DNA of 64,000 bases from Anaerolineales bacterium (GCA_020847435.1 JADLBX010000012.1:1-64000); one strand, 5' to 3'. Shown: positions 17,804 through 26,392, counted from the stretch's first letter. Numbers and translations are program-made. Notes: generated by a model from the sequence alone, not told the origin.

Positions 17804-18595
17804 ATGTTGGATTATCCTGAACTCAAATCGTATTTTGACTCGCTGAACTTATCCGACAAGCCCGTGATCGCGCACGCGTCGCTCAAACCTTTCGGCTACA
17901 TCCGCGACGGGGCGGACGGCGTTTTGCGCGCCATGCTTGGGTCGTTCAAAAGTATCGTCATGCCGACCTTCACCTACAAGACGATGGTCACGCCCAAAGT
18001 GGGACCCGCCAACAACGCGATCGTTTATGGCGAAGAAAAGGAAAATAATAAAGCGCTTTCCTTTAAATACGATCTGTTCGCGGATGCGCTGATGGGGACG
18101 CTCCCCGAAACCTTGCGGAATCATCCCATGGCAACGCGGACGGCGCACCCCATCCTTTCGTTTGCGGGCATCAACGCCGAGTCCATCCTCGCCATGCAGA
18201 CAGTGTTCGATCCGTTTGCGCCCATCGGCGCGCTGGCGGAACAGGATGGCTGGGTGGTGTTGATCAACGTGAATCACACCAACAACACAAGCATCCACTA
18301 CGCGGAAAAACTTGCAGGCAGGAAGCGCTTCATCCGCTGGGCGCTGATCGGCGACCGCGCTGTGGAATGTCCCAACTACCCAGGTGATTCGACTGGGTTC
18401 CAAGCCATCGAACCATACATCAAGCCCGATGTCTTCCGCGTGGAGGCTGGCAAAGGTTTCATCGAAGCCATGCCGTTGAAACGCCTGCTCGATGTGGCTC
18501 AGGGGTTAATTAAAAACGATCCGCTCGCCTTGTTGTGCGAGCAGATAGATTGCATGATGTGTAATGAAGTGCGGGGGATTCAGGCGGTGGGGTGA
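17804..18595 (+). CDS. AAC(3)-family N-acetyltransferase
   Basis: The start is the ATG at 17804, immediately after the hydratase stop (263 aa); the longer frame from 17603 overlaps that gene and is not used. The fold is that of aminoglycoside 3-N-acetyltransferases (Antibiotic_NAT family): Met-Pro-Thr-Phe-Thr-Tyr, a His-Pro-Ile-Leu-Ser-Phe segment and Asn-His-Thr-Asn-Asn-Thr-Ser-Ile-His-Tyr. Many chromosomal members of this family act on metabolites, not antibiotics. Pairing with an enoyl-CoA hydratase points to a CoA-linked housekeeping role, so it should not be read as a resistance gene. Confidence 0.85.
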   Translation: MLDYPELKSYFDSLNLSDKPVIAHASLKPFGYIRDGADGVLRAMLGSFKSIVMPTFTYKTMVTPKVGPANNAIVYGEEKENNKALSFKYDLFADALMGTLPETLRNHPMATRTAHPILSFAGINAESILAMQTVFDPFAPIGALAEQDGWVVLINVNHTNNTSIHYAEKLAGRKRFIRWALIGDRAVECPNYPGDSTGFQAIEPYIKPDVFRVEAGKGFIEAMPLKRLLDVAQGLIKNDPLALLCEQIDCMMCNEVRGIQAVG

Positions 18596-18601
18596 TTCGG
18601 G

Positions 18602-19033
18602 TCAAAGCTCTGAAACCGAATGAACCCAGGGGAATTTCAAATCTCGTTGGCAACGATTTGCCAATCTCACATCCAACGTCCAAAAATCAACCGCCAGTTT
18701 TTCAGCCAACGCAAGATAAAAAGCGTCATACGCCTTCGATTGTCCCAACTTCGCGGCAAGTTCGAGCGCGCGCAAGCTTAACTCATAGTCTTCGTTGATG
18801 ATCTCAAACTGCAATCCATGAATCGCGCGCAGCGCATCCTCCGCTTCGTTCGAGGTCAGAATTTTTTGCACAACGAGAAATCGGATCGCGGAGGCGGTCT
18901 CGCTGACCCATAAACGCGGCGCGCATGGGACAATATTTTCCTTGTCAACTCGATCCCAAAACGCATTCAGGCTGTCGGTGGGATACAGCGTACTCCGTAC
19001 CACGAGGTTGGCATCAACGACCCAGTAATTCAC
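18602..19033 (-). CDS. vapC: PIN-domain toxin, VapC-like
   Basis: A 143-residue PIN-domain ribonuclease with the expected acidic residues Asp7, Glu45, Asp103 and Asp121 that bind catalytic Mg/Mn. VapC toxins cut specific RNAs, often tRNA or the rRNA sarcin-ricin loop, when freed from their antitoxin. It overlaps the upstream RHH antitoxin gene by 20 bases, as in many type II modules. The target is unknown. The name is used for the family, not a proven orthologue. Confidence 0.85.
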   Translation of the reverse strand: MNYWVVDANLVVRSTLYPTDSLNAFWDRVDKENIVPCAPRLWVSETASAIRFLVVQKILTSNEAEDALRAIHGLQFEIINEDYELSLRALELAAKLGQSKAYDAFYLALAEKLAVDFWTLDVRLANRCQRDLKFPWVHSVSEL

Positions 19034-19304
19034 GCACTCGCTCCTCGCGCATTTTTTCCATAAGCTTCACAATATCAGGCAAAGGCTTCCCCTTGCGGCG
19101 TTTCAAAATCCGTGCACTGAGTTCCCGCGCTTGTTCAAGGGCAAGCTGTCTTTCTCTTTGTCGGCTGTTATCCTCTTGCAAGCCCGCAGTGATATATTCC
19201 CGCACCAGATCGCTGACGCTACGATTTTTCTGCGCGGCAAGTTTCTCCAACGCTTCGCGCTGGCGGCGCTCCAACAACAGGTTTACTCGCTGAAGGTTTT
19301 GCAT
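19014..19304 (-). CDS. ribbon-helix-helix antitoxin (CopG-like)
   Basis: The N-terminal ~40 residues (Val-Asn-Leu-Leu-Leu-Glu-Arg-Arg-Gln, then a helix and Ser-Val-Ser-Asp-Leu-Val-Arg) are a ribbon-helix-helix DNA-binding domain. The strongly charged remainder is the likely toxin-binding tail. It precedes and overlaps the PIN toxin gene, so it should neutralise the toxin and repress the shared promoter located in the 56-bp gap before dnaE. A GGAG site lies 5 bases upstream (rc of ggctcc). Confidence 0.82.
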   Translation of the reverse strand: MQNLQRVNLLLERRQREALEKLAAQKNRSVSDLVREYITAGLQEDNSRQRERQLALEQARELSARILKRRKGKPLPDIVKLMEKMREERVRELLGR

Positions 19305-19360
19305 GTTGGCTCCTTCTCCCCCAAATTATACACACCCACATGCGCATACGTCAATCCGCC

Positions 19361-22300
19361 CTACTGGAACGTAATCTCCTCCACGCGCCAACTCTCCTCG
19401 CCGATCAACTTTTTGAGTCGTTCGAGCATTTCGGGACAGACGCGCGTGGTGTCGTTGGGGAAATCGATCAGGTGACCCGATCCGTTTTCAAAGATCTGAA
19501 AGCTGAATCGGTCACGCCCGTGGAACGAGATCAACGTGCCATACATCGTTTTGATGCGCCGTCGGTCGCGCTCTTTGTCGCCCGTCGAACGCAGCGTCAC
19601 CGTGATCTGCTTGGGCGGATGTTTCTGGTCTTCTTCTTTGACCAGCGTTGTGTAAATGGATTTAAGCGACGTGACTATCGCTTCACGCGCAGGGTCGTCC
19701 TGACTCGGCTCTTCAACGTGAATCTCAACCTGAGCCGACCCCCCTCCCGTCCCCCCTGAAAGGGTGGATGCCAATTCACGCGGCGGCGTGACCTCTTCAC
19801 TCTTCTTGAACTTCGGCTCAGGCTTGGACGCGATCGCTCGCTCGTCGAACGACGGTTGCCATTCGTTATCCCAGCCGTCGGGAAAGTTATCGGGAGGTGG
19901 AGGCATGTCATCCTCGTGGAGCGAGATGGCATCTCGCTCTACAGTAACGGGCGGGATAGTATCCTGCCCAACGGGATAAGCAGGCGATGATTCTGCAACT
20001 TGAAGCGCGGGCTTGAGAGCCATCGGCTTTGGTTGTGTGGATTTGATGTTGAGCGGCGTGACGGGATTCGGCTTGGATGGTGGAGTCGCTTGCTGGCGTG
20101 AGGCAGGCTGACCCTGCGAAAGCGACGCGTTGAGCGAGTCGAAACGAAGCGGGTTTACCTCATCCAAAGATTCGAGAATTTTAATTTCCGTCCGCACCGT
20201 GTCCACTAAAATTTTTGGCGGAGTCGAGTTTGAATCCACTTTGCCTTCGACGATCACGATCTGACCAACGGTGAGTTGTTCGCGCGTCTTCTCCCACGTG
20301 CGCGGGAAGAGGACGAGTTCGATGTTGCCTTGAATGTCTTCGAGCGTGACGAAGCCCATCGGCTTGTTGGTTTTGGTCATGTATGGGCGGACGTTGGTGA
20401 TGAGACCCGCCACACGGACTTTTTCCTCGTGCGCGGCTTCGGGGAGTTGACCCGAAAAATAACTGACGATCTGCGCGAACGTTTTTTGATACGGCGTGAG
20501 CGGATGATCGGAAATGTACAAGCCGATGAGTTCGCGCTCCCAATTGAGCATCTCGCGCTTGTCCACGTTATTGACTTCGGGCAATGTGATTTCTTCGACG
20601 ACGCCCGTGTTTGCGCCGAAGAGACTCATCTGCCCCGCGTCTGCCGCGCGGAAGTGCGCGGCGCTGATGGCGACGATGCGATCGAGCGAGGCAAGCAACG
20701 CGGCGCGGTTACCGAACGAATCCATCGCGCCAACTTTGATGAGACATTCGAGGGCGCGCTTGCCAACCGCGCGCAGGTCGGCGCGGCGCGCAAAGTCGTG
20801 GAGGTCTTTGTATTTTCCGTTTTGGTCGCGTTCGTTGAGGATGGTTTCCACCGCGGCTTGACCGACGTTCTTCACCGCGCCGATGCCAAAGCGGATGCTG
20901 GTCTTTTTGCTCGAGCCGCCATCCTCGGCGGGGACATCTTCGATTTGGAAATCCCAGCCCGAAGCGTTGATGTCAATCGGCAGGACAGGCACGCCCATAC
21001 TGCGCGCGTCCGAAACATAAAAAGCAACTTTCTCGATCTGACTTGCAGATGCCGAAAGCAACGCGGTCATGTATTCCGTTGGGTAATTGGCTTTCAGGTA
21101 GGCGGTCTGCACCGCGATCACGCCATAATCGGCGGCATGAGATTTGTTGAAGCCGTAACGTGCAAACTCTTCCCAGTCGCTGTAAATGGATTCAGCGACG
21201 CTTTGCTCCATCCCTTGTTTGACCGCGCCCGTCACGAACTTGTTACGGTGCTTGTCAATATCCTGTTTGTTTTTCTTCGAGATCGCTTTACGAAGTTCAT
21301 CCGACTCAGACGGAGTGTATCCCGCAAGTTCGACGGCGGCACGCATCAACTGTTCCTGATAAACAGGAATGCCGAACGTATCTTGAAAAATAGGTTGCAG
21401 CGCGGGATGGCGATATTCCACCTCCGCTTCGCCCTGCATGCGCGCAATGTAATCGGGGATGAACGCCATCGGTCCTGGGCGATACAACGCGACCATGGCG
21501 ACGATGTGATCCAGAGTCTTCGGCTTCATCTGGACGATCCAGCGCGTCATGCCGCTGTTGTGAACAACAAAGCCATTGGCAACAAAGTTGTTTCCCGGGG
21601 CCTGCATTTGCAAATCGTATGTATCTTCTTCGCCAACGAACTCTATGTTGGTTATCCCTGCCCATTCACTATCAGATGGAAATTGCGGACATTCCCATTC
21701 GACCAGATCAGCATACTTAACTTGAAACTCGGCAAACAATGTCTTGTCGATTACAACCAATTCACGGTCAGGATACTGCTCTTGAAAAAGCGCAATCTTT
21801 TCAGCGCTTACATCATCCATCCAGCCCTTGATTTCATAAAAGGTAGCGTGCCCAGGAACATAGAAGTCAGGCGTGTAGGTCATGGTTGAGCCGTCATCTC
21901 TGACCAATTCAAACGTCTCGGGCTCGTATTGATATTCCCAATCCAAATATTTAAATACACGCGCAATATCCGCTTCCCATGAAGAGCGAACATAGTGCCC
22001 TAAATCTTCCCTGTAGCCTGATTTGGTATAGGTTTTTGTCTCTTTGGGCGGGCGACCATACATCGGGTTATTTGTTCCCGATAATTTTTCGGAAAGTTTT
22101 GCCCTTATCTCAGCGGCTCTCTCTGGTCCATGTCGAGCTTCGAGAGTCACACCTTTTTGAGTGGCGTTATAAACGCTAAGGTTTTTTATCCATAGCGTAT
22201 CTTTTGCTGTTTCAGCGGTAAGCCCCTTGTTCCAGGGAATCTGTCCCATTTTGCTTTGAGAAATACGTTCTTTCACTTCCGATCGACTGGGGTTCGCTGA

Positions 22301-24547
22301 AATGTGCGCAGAACAACTTTTACAGCGTTGTGATTTATTCCCTTTACTTTTCATAGGAGCGCCGCACTCGATGCATGTACGACCTGAACGGCTGGTATTA
22401 CTCTTGATTAACAAAACATCAGTCTCAGGATTCAAATCCCCCAAAGTGACCCAGCCGCGTTGGGTAAAGAAATGATGATCGGCTGTTGCTTTTATCCAGC
22501 AATTATTATCAGTCACAAGACGATATACTGGTTTTACTCCGCTATATACAACTTTCTCAATTACATTTGGAATAAAACGACCTTCATCAATGTAACACGA
22601 ATTTGTACGAAGAAGTTCACGTCCCTTGAGTGCGCCAGCCCGCTCACGCGCTTTGAAATCTTCATATAACTCTTTTATTGTTCGATGACCTATGTATGTG
22701 TCACCACTTAAACAGCCTTCCACCTGGAACAAGCCAGCCGTCTGCCCCGCGCCCATGATCTCGAAGGATTTCGGATCGTCGAGCGGGATGTTATTCAAAT
22801 CCAATTTCACGCCGTGACGTTTCTCGATCAAATCGCACGCTTTCGCCATGACCGACAACGTGATGAGCCCAAGAAAATCCACTTTCAACATGCCGAGCGA
22901 ATCGAGGATGCCCATTTCGAACTGCGTCACCGTTTTGATCGGCGTTTCCTCCGAGCCAGAGGTGGGACGATGCAACGGCAAATATTCGACGATGGGTTGG
23001 TCCGAGATCACAACGCCTGCGGCATGTGTCCCCGCGTTGCGAACGGTTCCTTCCATTTTTGCGGCGGTATCGATCAACTCGCGCAAGTGCGGCTGTTCGA
23101 TATAAATTTTCTTGAAGTCGGGAATCGCCAGCGCGTCTTCCATCGTGGTTTGGCGTCCCGATACGAACGGCACAAGTTTCGCCACGCGGTCCACTTCGGG
23201 CAACGGGATGTCCATCACGCGCCCCACGTCGCGTAACGCGGCTTTCGTGCCCATCGTGCCAAACGTGATGATCTGCGCGACCTTGTCGCTCCCATATTTG
23301 CGCGTGCAATATTCGAGCATCTCAGCGCGGCGGTCGTCGCGGAAATCCAAATCAATATCGGGCATCGAGATGCGCCCTGGATTCAAAAACCGCTCGAACA
23401 GCAGATCATGTTGAAGCGGATCAACGAGCGTGATCTCCAACACGTACGCGACGATCGAACCTGCGGCAGACCCGCGCGCGTTGTACCAGATTCCATTTTC
23501 ACGCGCGTGACGACACAGATCCCAGACGATCAGGAAGTACGCGTCGAATCCCATTTTGTGGACGACGCCCAACTCATAATCGATTCTCTCGCGGACCTTC
23601 TGGCTGGTCGCAGATTCCCCATACCTTTTCCGCGCCCCATCCTCGCACAGATGGCGCAAGTAACTCGCAACCGTGAACCCCTCAGGGACAGGGAAATCAG
23701 GCAGGTGATAGCCTTTGAACGACAAGTCCACGTGACAGCGTTCGGCGATGAGGAGCGTGTTGCTCAACGACTCGGGCACTTCGGCAAAGAGTCGACTCAT
23801 CTCAGCGGGCGTGCGGAGGTAGTACGAGTCGTCGCTCATGCGCATCCGCTCGGGGTCCGCAAGAACCGTTTGAGTCTGAATCGCCAGCAGAATGTCCTGC
23901 AAACGTGCGTCATCCTGATTGATGTAATGCACGTCGTTGGTTGCGATGTACTTCGCCGAATGTTTCATCCCCATCTCGAGCAGTTTTTTGTTGAGGTCGG
24001 TGATCTCTTTGATGTTGTGTTGTTGCAATTCGATGAAGAAATTGTCGCGCCCAAAGACGTCGTAATACCAATTCATCCGCCTCACGGCTTCTTCGGTCTT
24101 CTCTTCCAATAGCAAGCGCGGTATCTCCGCCGACATACACCCCGATGTGGCGATGATCCCTTCGGCGTGTTTGGCTAAAAAGTCGTGGTCGATGCGTGGA
24201 TAATAATAGAAGCCATCCAGTTGCGCGGCGGAGGAAATCTTGAGCAGGTTCTTGTAGCCCGTCTCGTTCTCGGCGAGGAGCAAAAGATGCGATGAGGTTC
24301 TATCAAGTTTCGAGTCGCGGTCGTTCATCGTCCGCGCCGCCAAGTACGCTTCCACGCCGATGATCGGCTTGATCCCCGCTTTGGTCGCGGCTTTGTAAAA
24401 GTCCATCACGCCGAACATCGTGCCGTGATCGGTGATCGCGACCGCTGGCATGTCCAATTCCTTCACGCGCTCGACCAGCTTCGTGATATTCGAGAAGCCG
24501 TCGAGCAGGGAATATGAGGTATGAACGTGGAGGTGGGCGAAACTCAT
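19361..24547 (-). CDS. dnaE: DNA polymerase III alpha subunit, intein-containing
   Basis: The replicative polymerase catalytic subunit. The frame encodes 1728 aa, of which residues 612-997 are an intein, leaving a 1342-residue mature protein. Order: PHP domain (His-Leu-His-Val-His-Thr at 5-10), palm with Pro-Asp-Ile-Asp-Leu-Asp-Phe and Lys-Val-Asp-Phe-Leu-Gly-Leu bearing the catalytic Asp residues, fingers, (HhH)2, an OB domain (Val-Arg-Val-Ala-Gly-Leu-Ile), a ~170-residue Pro/Ser-rich linker and a conserved C-terminal domain. The intein splits the highly conserved Phe-Gln-Val-Glu-Gly / Ser-Gly-Met site in the polymerase core, so splicing is required for activity. The upstream gene on this strand is tRNA-Lys. 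Confidence 0.97.
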   Translation of the reverse strand: MSFAHLHVHTSYSLLDGFSNITKLVERVKELDMPAVAITDHGTMFGVMDFYKAATKAGIKPIIGVEAYLAARTMNDRDSKLDRTSSHLLLLAENETGYKNLLKISSAAQLDGFYYYPRIDHDFLAKHAEGIIATSGCMSAEIPRLLLEEKTEEAVRRMNWYYDVFGRDNFFIELQQHNIKEITDLNKKLLEMGMKHSAKYIATNDVHYINQDDARLQDILLAIQTQTVLADPERMRMSDDSYYLRTPAEMSRLFAEVPESLSNTLLIAERCHVDLSFKGYHLPDFPVPEGFTVASYLRHLCEDGARKRYGESATSQKVRERIDYELGVVHKMGFDAYFLIVWDLCRHARENGIWYNARGSAAGSIVAYVLEITLVDPLQHDLLFERFLNPGRISMPDIDLDFRDDRRAEMLEYCTRKYGSDKVAQIITFGTMGTKAALRDVGRVMDIPLPEVDRVAKLVPFVSGRQTTMEDALAIPDFKKIYIEQPHLRELIDTAAKMEGTVRNAGTHAAGVVISDQPIVEYLPLHRPTSGSEETPIKTVTQFEMGILDSLGMLKVDFLGLITLSVMAKACDLIEKRHGVKLDLNNIPLDDPKSFEIMGAGQTAGLFQVEGCLSGDTYIGHRTIKELYEDFKARERAGALKGRELLRTNSCYIDEGRFIPNVIEKVVYSGVKPVYRLVTDNNCWIKATADHHFFTQRGWVTLGDLNPETDVLLIKSNTSRSGRTCIECGAPMKSKGNKSQRCKSCSAHISANPSRSEVKERISQSKMGQIPWNKGLTAETAKDTLWIKNLSVYNATQKGVTLEARHGPERAAEIRAKLSEKLSGTNNPMYGRPPKETKTYTKSGYREDLGHYVRSSWEADIARVFKYLDWEYQYEPETFELVRDDGSTMTYTPDFYVPGHATFYEIKGWMDDVSAEKIALFQEQYPDRELVVIDKTLFAEFQVKYADLVEWECPQFPSDSEWAGITNIEFVGEEDTYDLQMQAPGNNFVANGFVVHNSGMTRWIVQMKPKTLDHIVAMVALYRPGPMAFIPDYIARMQGEAEVEYRHPALQPIFQDTFGIPVYQEQLMRAAVELAGYTPSESDELRKAISKKNKQDIDKHRNKFVTGAVKQGMEQSVAESIYSDWEEFARYGFNKSHAADYGVIAVQTAYLKANYPTEYMTALLSASASQIEKVAFYVSDARSMGVPVLPIDINASGWDFQIEDVPAEDGGSSKKTSIRFGIGAVKNVGQAAVETILNERDQNGKYKDLHDFARRADLRAVGKRALECLIKVGAMDSFGNRAALLASLDRIVAISAAHFRAADAGQMSLFGANTGVVEEITLPEVNNVDKREMLNWERELIGLYISDHPLTPYQKTFAQIVSYFSGQLPEAAHEEKVRVAGLITNVRPYMTKTNKPMGFVTLEDIQGNIELVLFPRTWEKTREQLTVGQIVIVEGKVDSNSTPPKILVDTVRTEIKILESLDEVNPLRFDSLNASLSQGQPASRQQATPPSKPNPVTPLNIKSTQPKPMALKPALQVAESSPAYPVGQDTIPPVTVERDAISLHEDDMPPPPDNFPDGWDNEWQPSFDERAIASKPEPKFKKSEEVTPPRELASTLSGGTGGGSAQVEIHVEEPSQDDPAREAIVTSLKSIYTTLVKEEDQKHPPKQITVTLRSTGDKERDRRRIKTMYGTLISFHGRDRFSFQIFENGSGHLIDFPNDTTRVCPEMLERLKKLIGEESWRVEEITFQ
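21557..22714 (-). mobile_element. intein in dnaE with zinc ribbon, NUMOD3-like motif and PD-(D/E)XK-like nuclease
   Basis: 386 residues from Cys1 (Cys-Leu-Ser-Gly-Asp) to His385-Asn386, with Ser as the +1 extein residue. Block A is residues 1-8, block B is 59-90 with Thr77-x-x-His80, and block F/G is 364-386 ending Val-Val-His-Asn. The insert between blocks B and F carries Cys114/117/131/134 (zinc ribbon), Pro-Trp-Asn-Lys-Gly near 160, a NUMOD3-like Gly-Thr-Asn-Asn-Pro-Met-Tyr-Gly at 213-220, and then Trp-Glu247, Pro282-Asp283-Phe and Glu294-Ile-Lys296, a PD-(D/E)XK-type nuclease array. There is no LAGLIDADG motif. Base composition is visibly AT-richer than the exteins, which indicates horizontal arrival. 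Confidence 0.9.
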
Positions 24548-24672
24548 GGTCTTGTAGTCGATTGGTCAGATGGTCGGTTGGTCTAACAACGAGACTACTC
24601 GACTAGGCGACCATGCGACTAAACGGATTATAGCACGTGTGTTCGAGGATGAAGTTTAAAATATCAACGAAC

Positions 24673-24697
24673 AAAAAATCCTCCGCAAAGGAGGATT
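24673..24697 (-). terminator. terminator downstream of tRNA-Lys
   Basis: On the minus strand the 8-bp stem AATCCTCC/GGAGGATT with a 5-nt loop is followed by TTTTTTG, directly after the tRNA 3' end. Confidence 0.88.
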
Positions 24698-24702
24698 CAC
24701 AG

Positions 24703-24774
24703 TGAGCGCGGAGGGGATCGAACCCTCAACAAACGGCTTAAAAGGCCGCTGCTCTGCCATTGAGCTACGCGCCC
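24703..24774 (-). tRNA. tRNA-Lys (anticodon UUU)
   Basis: Full cloverleaf on the minus strand: acceptor GGGCGCG/CGCGCTC, D stem GCTC/GAGC, anticodon stem GCGGC/GCCGT with loop CTTTTAA (anticodon TTT), T stem GAGGG/CCCTC with TTCGATC loop, discriminator A. The 3' CCA is not encoded. A terminator follows immediately. Confidence 0.95.
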
Positions 24775-24838
24775 GCGAAACGAGCGAAGGGCATTTTAGC
24801 ATGAGAGGGAGGGTGCGTCAACGAAAAATTCCATCTCA

Positions 24839-24908
24839 CCGCTAAGACCGCAAAGTTCGCCAAGAAAACCATTCTAAATTCTTTGCGTTCTTGGCGATCT
24901 TCGCGGTT
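24839..24908. repeat. interspersed repeat, family D
   Basis: CCGCTAAGACCGCAAAG...CGCCAAGAAAACCATTC...TTTGCGTTCTTGGCGATCTTCGCGGT forms a long imperfect palindrome. A second copy at 62376-62449 lies between thrC and thrB. Confidence 0.75.
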
Positions 24909-24967
24909 ATCATACCTCCAACGTAAGACTCTCACGACTAAAACCATCCAAGCCAGCGGAGGCTGAT

Positions 24968-25294
24968 ATGGCTGACTTATTACATGTTGACGAACAGAAT
25001 TTTCAAACCGAAGTGATGGACTCGAGCGAACCCGTGCTGGTGGACTTTAGCGCGGTCTGGTGCCAGCCGTGCAAAATGCTCGATCCCGTCGTCAAGCAAC
25101 TGGCGGGCGAATGGGCGGGCAAGGTCAAAGTGGTGAAAATTGACGCCGACGAAAACCCGAGCCTGGTTATGCAATTTGGGGTGATGGGTATCCCCACCCT
25201 GTTGTTCATGAAGAACGGCGAGATCAAGGAACGGATTACGGGCTTTTTACCGAAAGAGAAACTGGTTGCGCGGTTCAGTCCGCACTTCAACTGA
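24968..25294 (+). CDS. trxA: thioredoxin with WCQPC active site
   Basis: A 108-residue single-domain thioredoxin. The redox site is Trp31-Cys32-Gln33-Pro34-Cys35 in place of the usual Cys-Gly-Pro-Cys, and the cis-proline loop Gly-Ile-Pro-Thr-Leu is present. A Gln between the cysteines is expected to alter redox potential and partner choice, though such variants are known in the family. It is cytoplasmic, with no signal peptide. Its stop is followed at once by a family C repeat that can form a hairpin with a T-rich tail. Confidence 0.9.
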   Translation: MADLLHVDEQNFQTEVMDSSEPVLVDFSAVWCQPCKMLDPVVKQLAGEWAGKVKVVKIDADENPSLVMQFGVMGIPTLLFMKNGEIKERITGFLPKEKLVARFSPHFN

Positions 25295-25299
25295 TCGTC

Positions 25300-25330
25300 G
25301 CCACAGAGACACAGAGATTTTTTCTGTGTT
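25300..25330. repeat. interspersed repeat, family C, possible terminator
   Basis: CCACAGAGACACAGAGATTTTTTCTGTGTTC; arms ACACAG (25309-25314) and CTGTGT (25324-25329), then TTCTTTTTATTT on the plus strand. Related sequence occurs at 54833-54892 and, diverged, near 6350-6390. Confidence 0.6.
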
Positions 25331-25334
25331 CTTT

Positions 25335-26144
25335 TTATTTCCTCATCAACTTTTCGAGTTCGCTGAAATCCACGCGGGAAGTCAGGTCAAAACTCATTGG
25401 CGAGACCGACACCATGCGCTTCTTTCGCAAGACAAACGCATCCGTATCTTCGGGCTCATGATCGAACACCCCAGCCTCGTGATAACCGATCGTGCCTGGC
25501 TCGTCCCATGAATTGCGTTCGGCGGCTTTCGGCTCGTAGTATCTTTGACGAGATACCCGCGTCAACTGCCACGGGGTATCTGGCGCGGCGTCGGCGGGGA
25601 CTTCAACCTTCAACAGGTCCACGTCAAACGGAAATTTTTTCTCCAGCAACATACGCGCAAACTTCGCGGCAAACATCGCCGCAATTGGAAATTCCACGTC
25701 GGTGGAATAGGACAAATGATATTTCGCCTCGGTCTCCAGCGAAATCGCCAATGAAGGGATTCCCAGCGACGCGGCTTCGAGCGCCGCGCCCACCGTCCCT
25801 GAGATCGTCACGCCCGACGCGACGTTCTCGCCGTAATTGATCCCCGAAACGACGAGGTCGGGTTTGCGCTTCATCACATCGTAAACCCCATGCAAGACTG
25901 CCTGTGCGGGACTCCCGCCCACTGCAAAAACGCTCCACTCCTGACCGTTGACCTGCACGCGCTCCTCGCGAATGATTCCATCGGACGTGTTGGGCAGGCT
26001 CCGCCCCATGCCGGTACACTGGTCGCGCGGCGCGGTCACAGTGACAAACCCAAGGTCCGAGAGAGAAGCGGCGGCGGCCCAAAGCCCGGGGGATTGAATC
26101 CCGTCGTCGTTTGTCAAAAGGATTTGTGGTTTTGTTGTTGACAT
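25335..26144 (-). CDS. surE: 5'/3'-nucleotidase SurE
   Basis: A survival-protein phosphatase that dephosphorylates nucleoside 5'- and 3'-monophosphates. The start is the ATG at 26144 (269 aa); the open frame further upstream runs through a family B repeat and into tRNA-Arg. The metal site Thr-Asn-Asp13-Asp14-Gly, the Gly-Arg-Ser-Leu loop and Ser-Gly-Ile-Asn-Tyr-Gly-Glu-Asn are all present. It is cytoplasmic and convergent with thioredoxin. Confidence 0.95.
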   Translation of the reverse strand: MSTTKPQILLTNDDGIQSPGLWAAAASLSDLGFVTVTAPRDQCTGMGRSLPNTSDGIIREERVQVNGQEWSVFAVGGSPAQAVLHGVYDVMKRKPDLVVSGINYGENVASGVTISGTVGAALEAASLGIPSLAISLETEAKYHLSYSTDVEFPIAAMFAAKFARMLLEKKFPFDVDLLKVEVPADAAPDTPWQLTRVSRQRYYEPKAAERNSWDEPGTIGYHEAGVFDHEPEDTDAFVLRKKRMVSVSPMSFDLTSRVDFSELEKLMRK

Positions 26145-26162
26145 AGGTATTCCAAAAAATTG

Positions 26163-26234
26163 AGGAGATTGCTTCGCCGCCTCTGGTCTCGATATGCGCT
26201 TGGCGCTACTCGACCAACGGCGGCTCGCAATGAC
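26163..26234. repeat. interspersed repeat, family B (GGAGATTGCTTCG...CTCGCAATGACA)
   Basis: One of four copies in the window (also 47822-47907, 51867-51971 and 57497-57596). Each has GAGATTGCTTCG and CTCGCAA(T/C)GACA words in an imperfect inverted arrangement. It lies between surE and tRNA-Arg. Confidence 0.75.
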
Positions 26235-26240
26235 ACAAGA

Positions 26241-26264
26241 AAAAAGGAGCGGGTTTCCGCTCCT
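26241..26264 (-). terminator. terminator downstream of tRNA-Arg
   Basis: The 8-bp stem AGGAGCGG/CCGCTCCT with a 4-nt loop is followed on the minus strand by TTTTTTC. Confidence 0.88.
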
Positions 26265-26270
26265 CAACTC

Positions 26271-26347
26271 TGGCGCCCTCGGCGCGACTCGAACACGCGA
26301 CCTATTGCTCCGCAAGCAAGCGCTCTAATCCACTGAGCTACGAGGGC
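26271..26347 (-). tRNA. tRNA-Arg with apparent anticodon GCG, CCA encoded
   Basis: Cloverleaf on the minus strand: acceptor GCCCTCG/CGAGGGC, D stem GCTC/GAGC with GGATTA loop (the A20 arginine determinant), anticodon stem CTTGC/GCAAT (27-43 C-U mismatch), loop TTGCGGA, T stem GCGTG/CGCGC, discriminator G, CCA encoded. Positions 34-36 read GCG, for codons CGC/CGU. Most bacteria use ACG, edited to ICG, for these codons. Confidence 0.85.
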
Positions 26348-26392
26348 ATTAGCAGGCGGGGATTTTAATTCAGAAACCGGGTCAGGTCAAGT

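Noticed and set aside
17804-18595. Antibiotic resistance gene (aminoglycoside acetyltransferase)
   Set aside because: Only the family fold is seen; the neighbourhood is metabolic and there is no mobile element, so resistance is not supported.
20276-21889. 537-codon plus-strand frame opposite dnaE
   Set aside because: It is antisense to conserved DnaE sequence and intein; composition is not protein-like.
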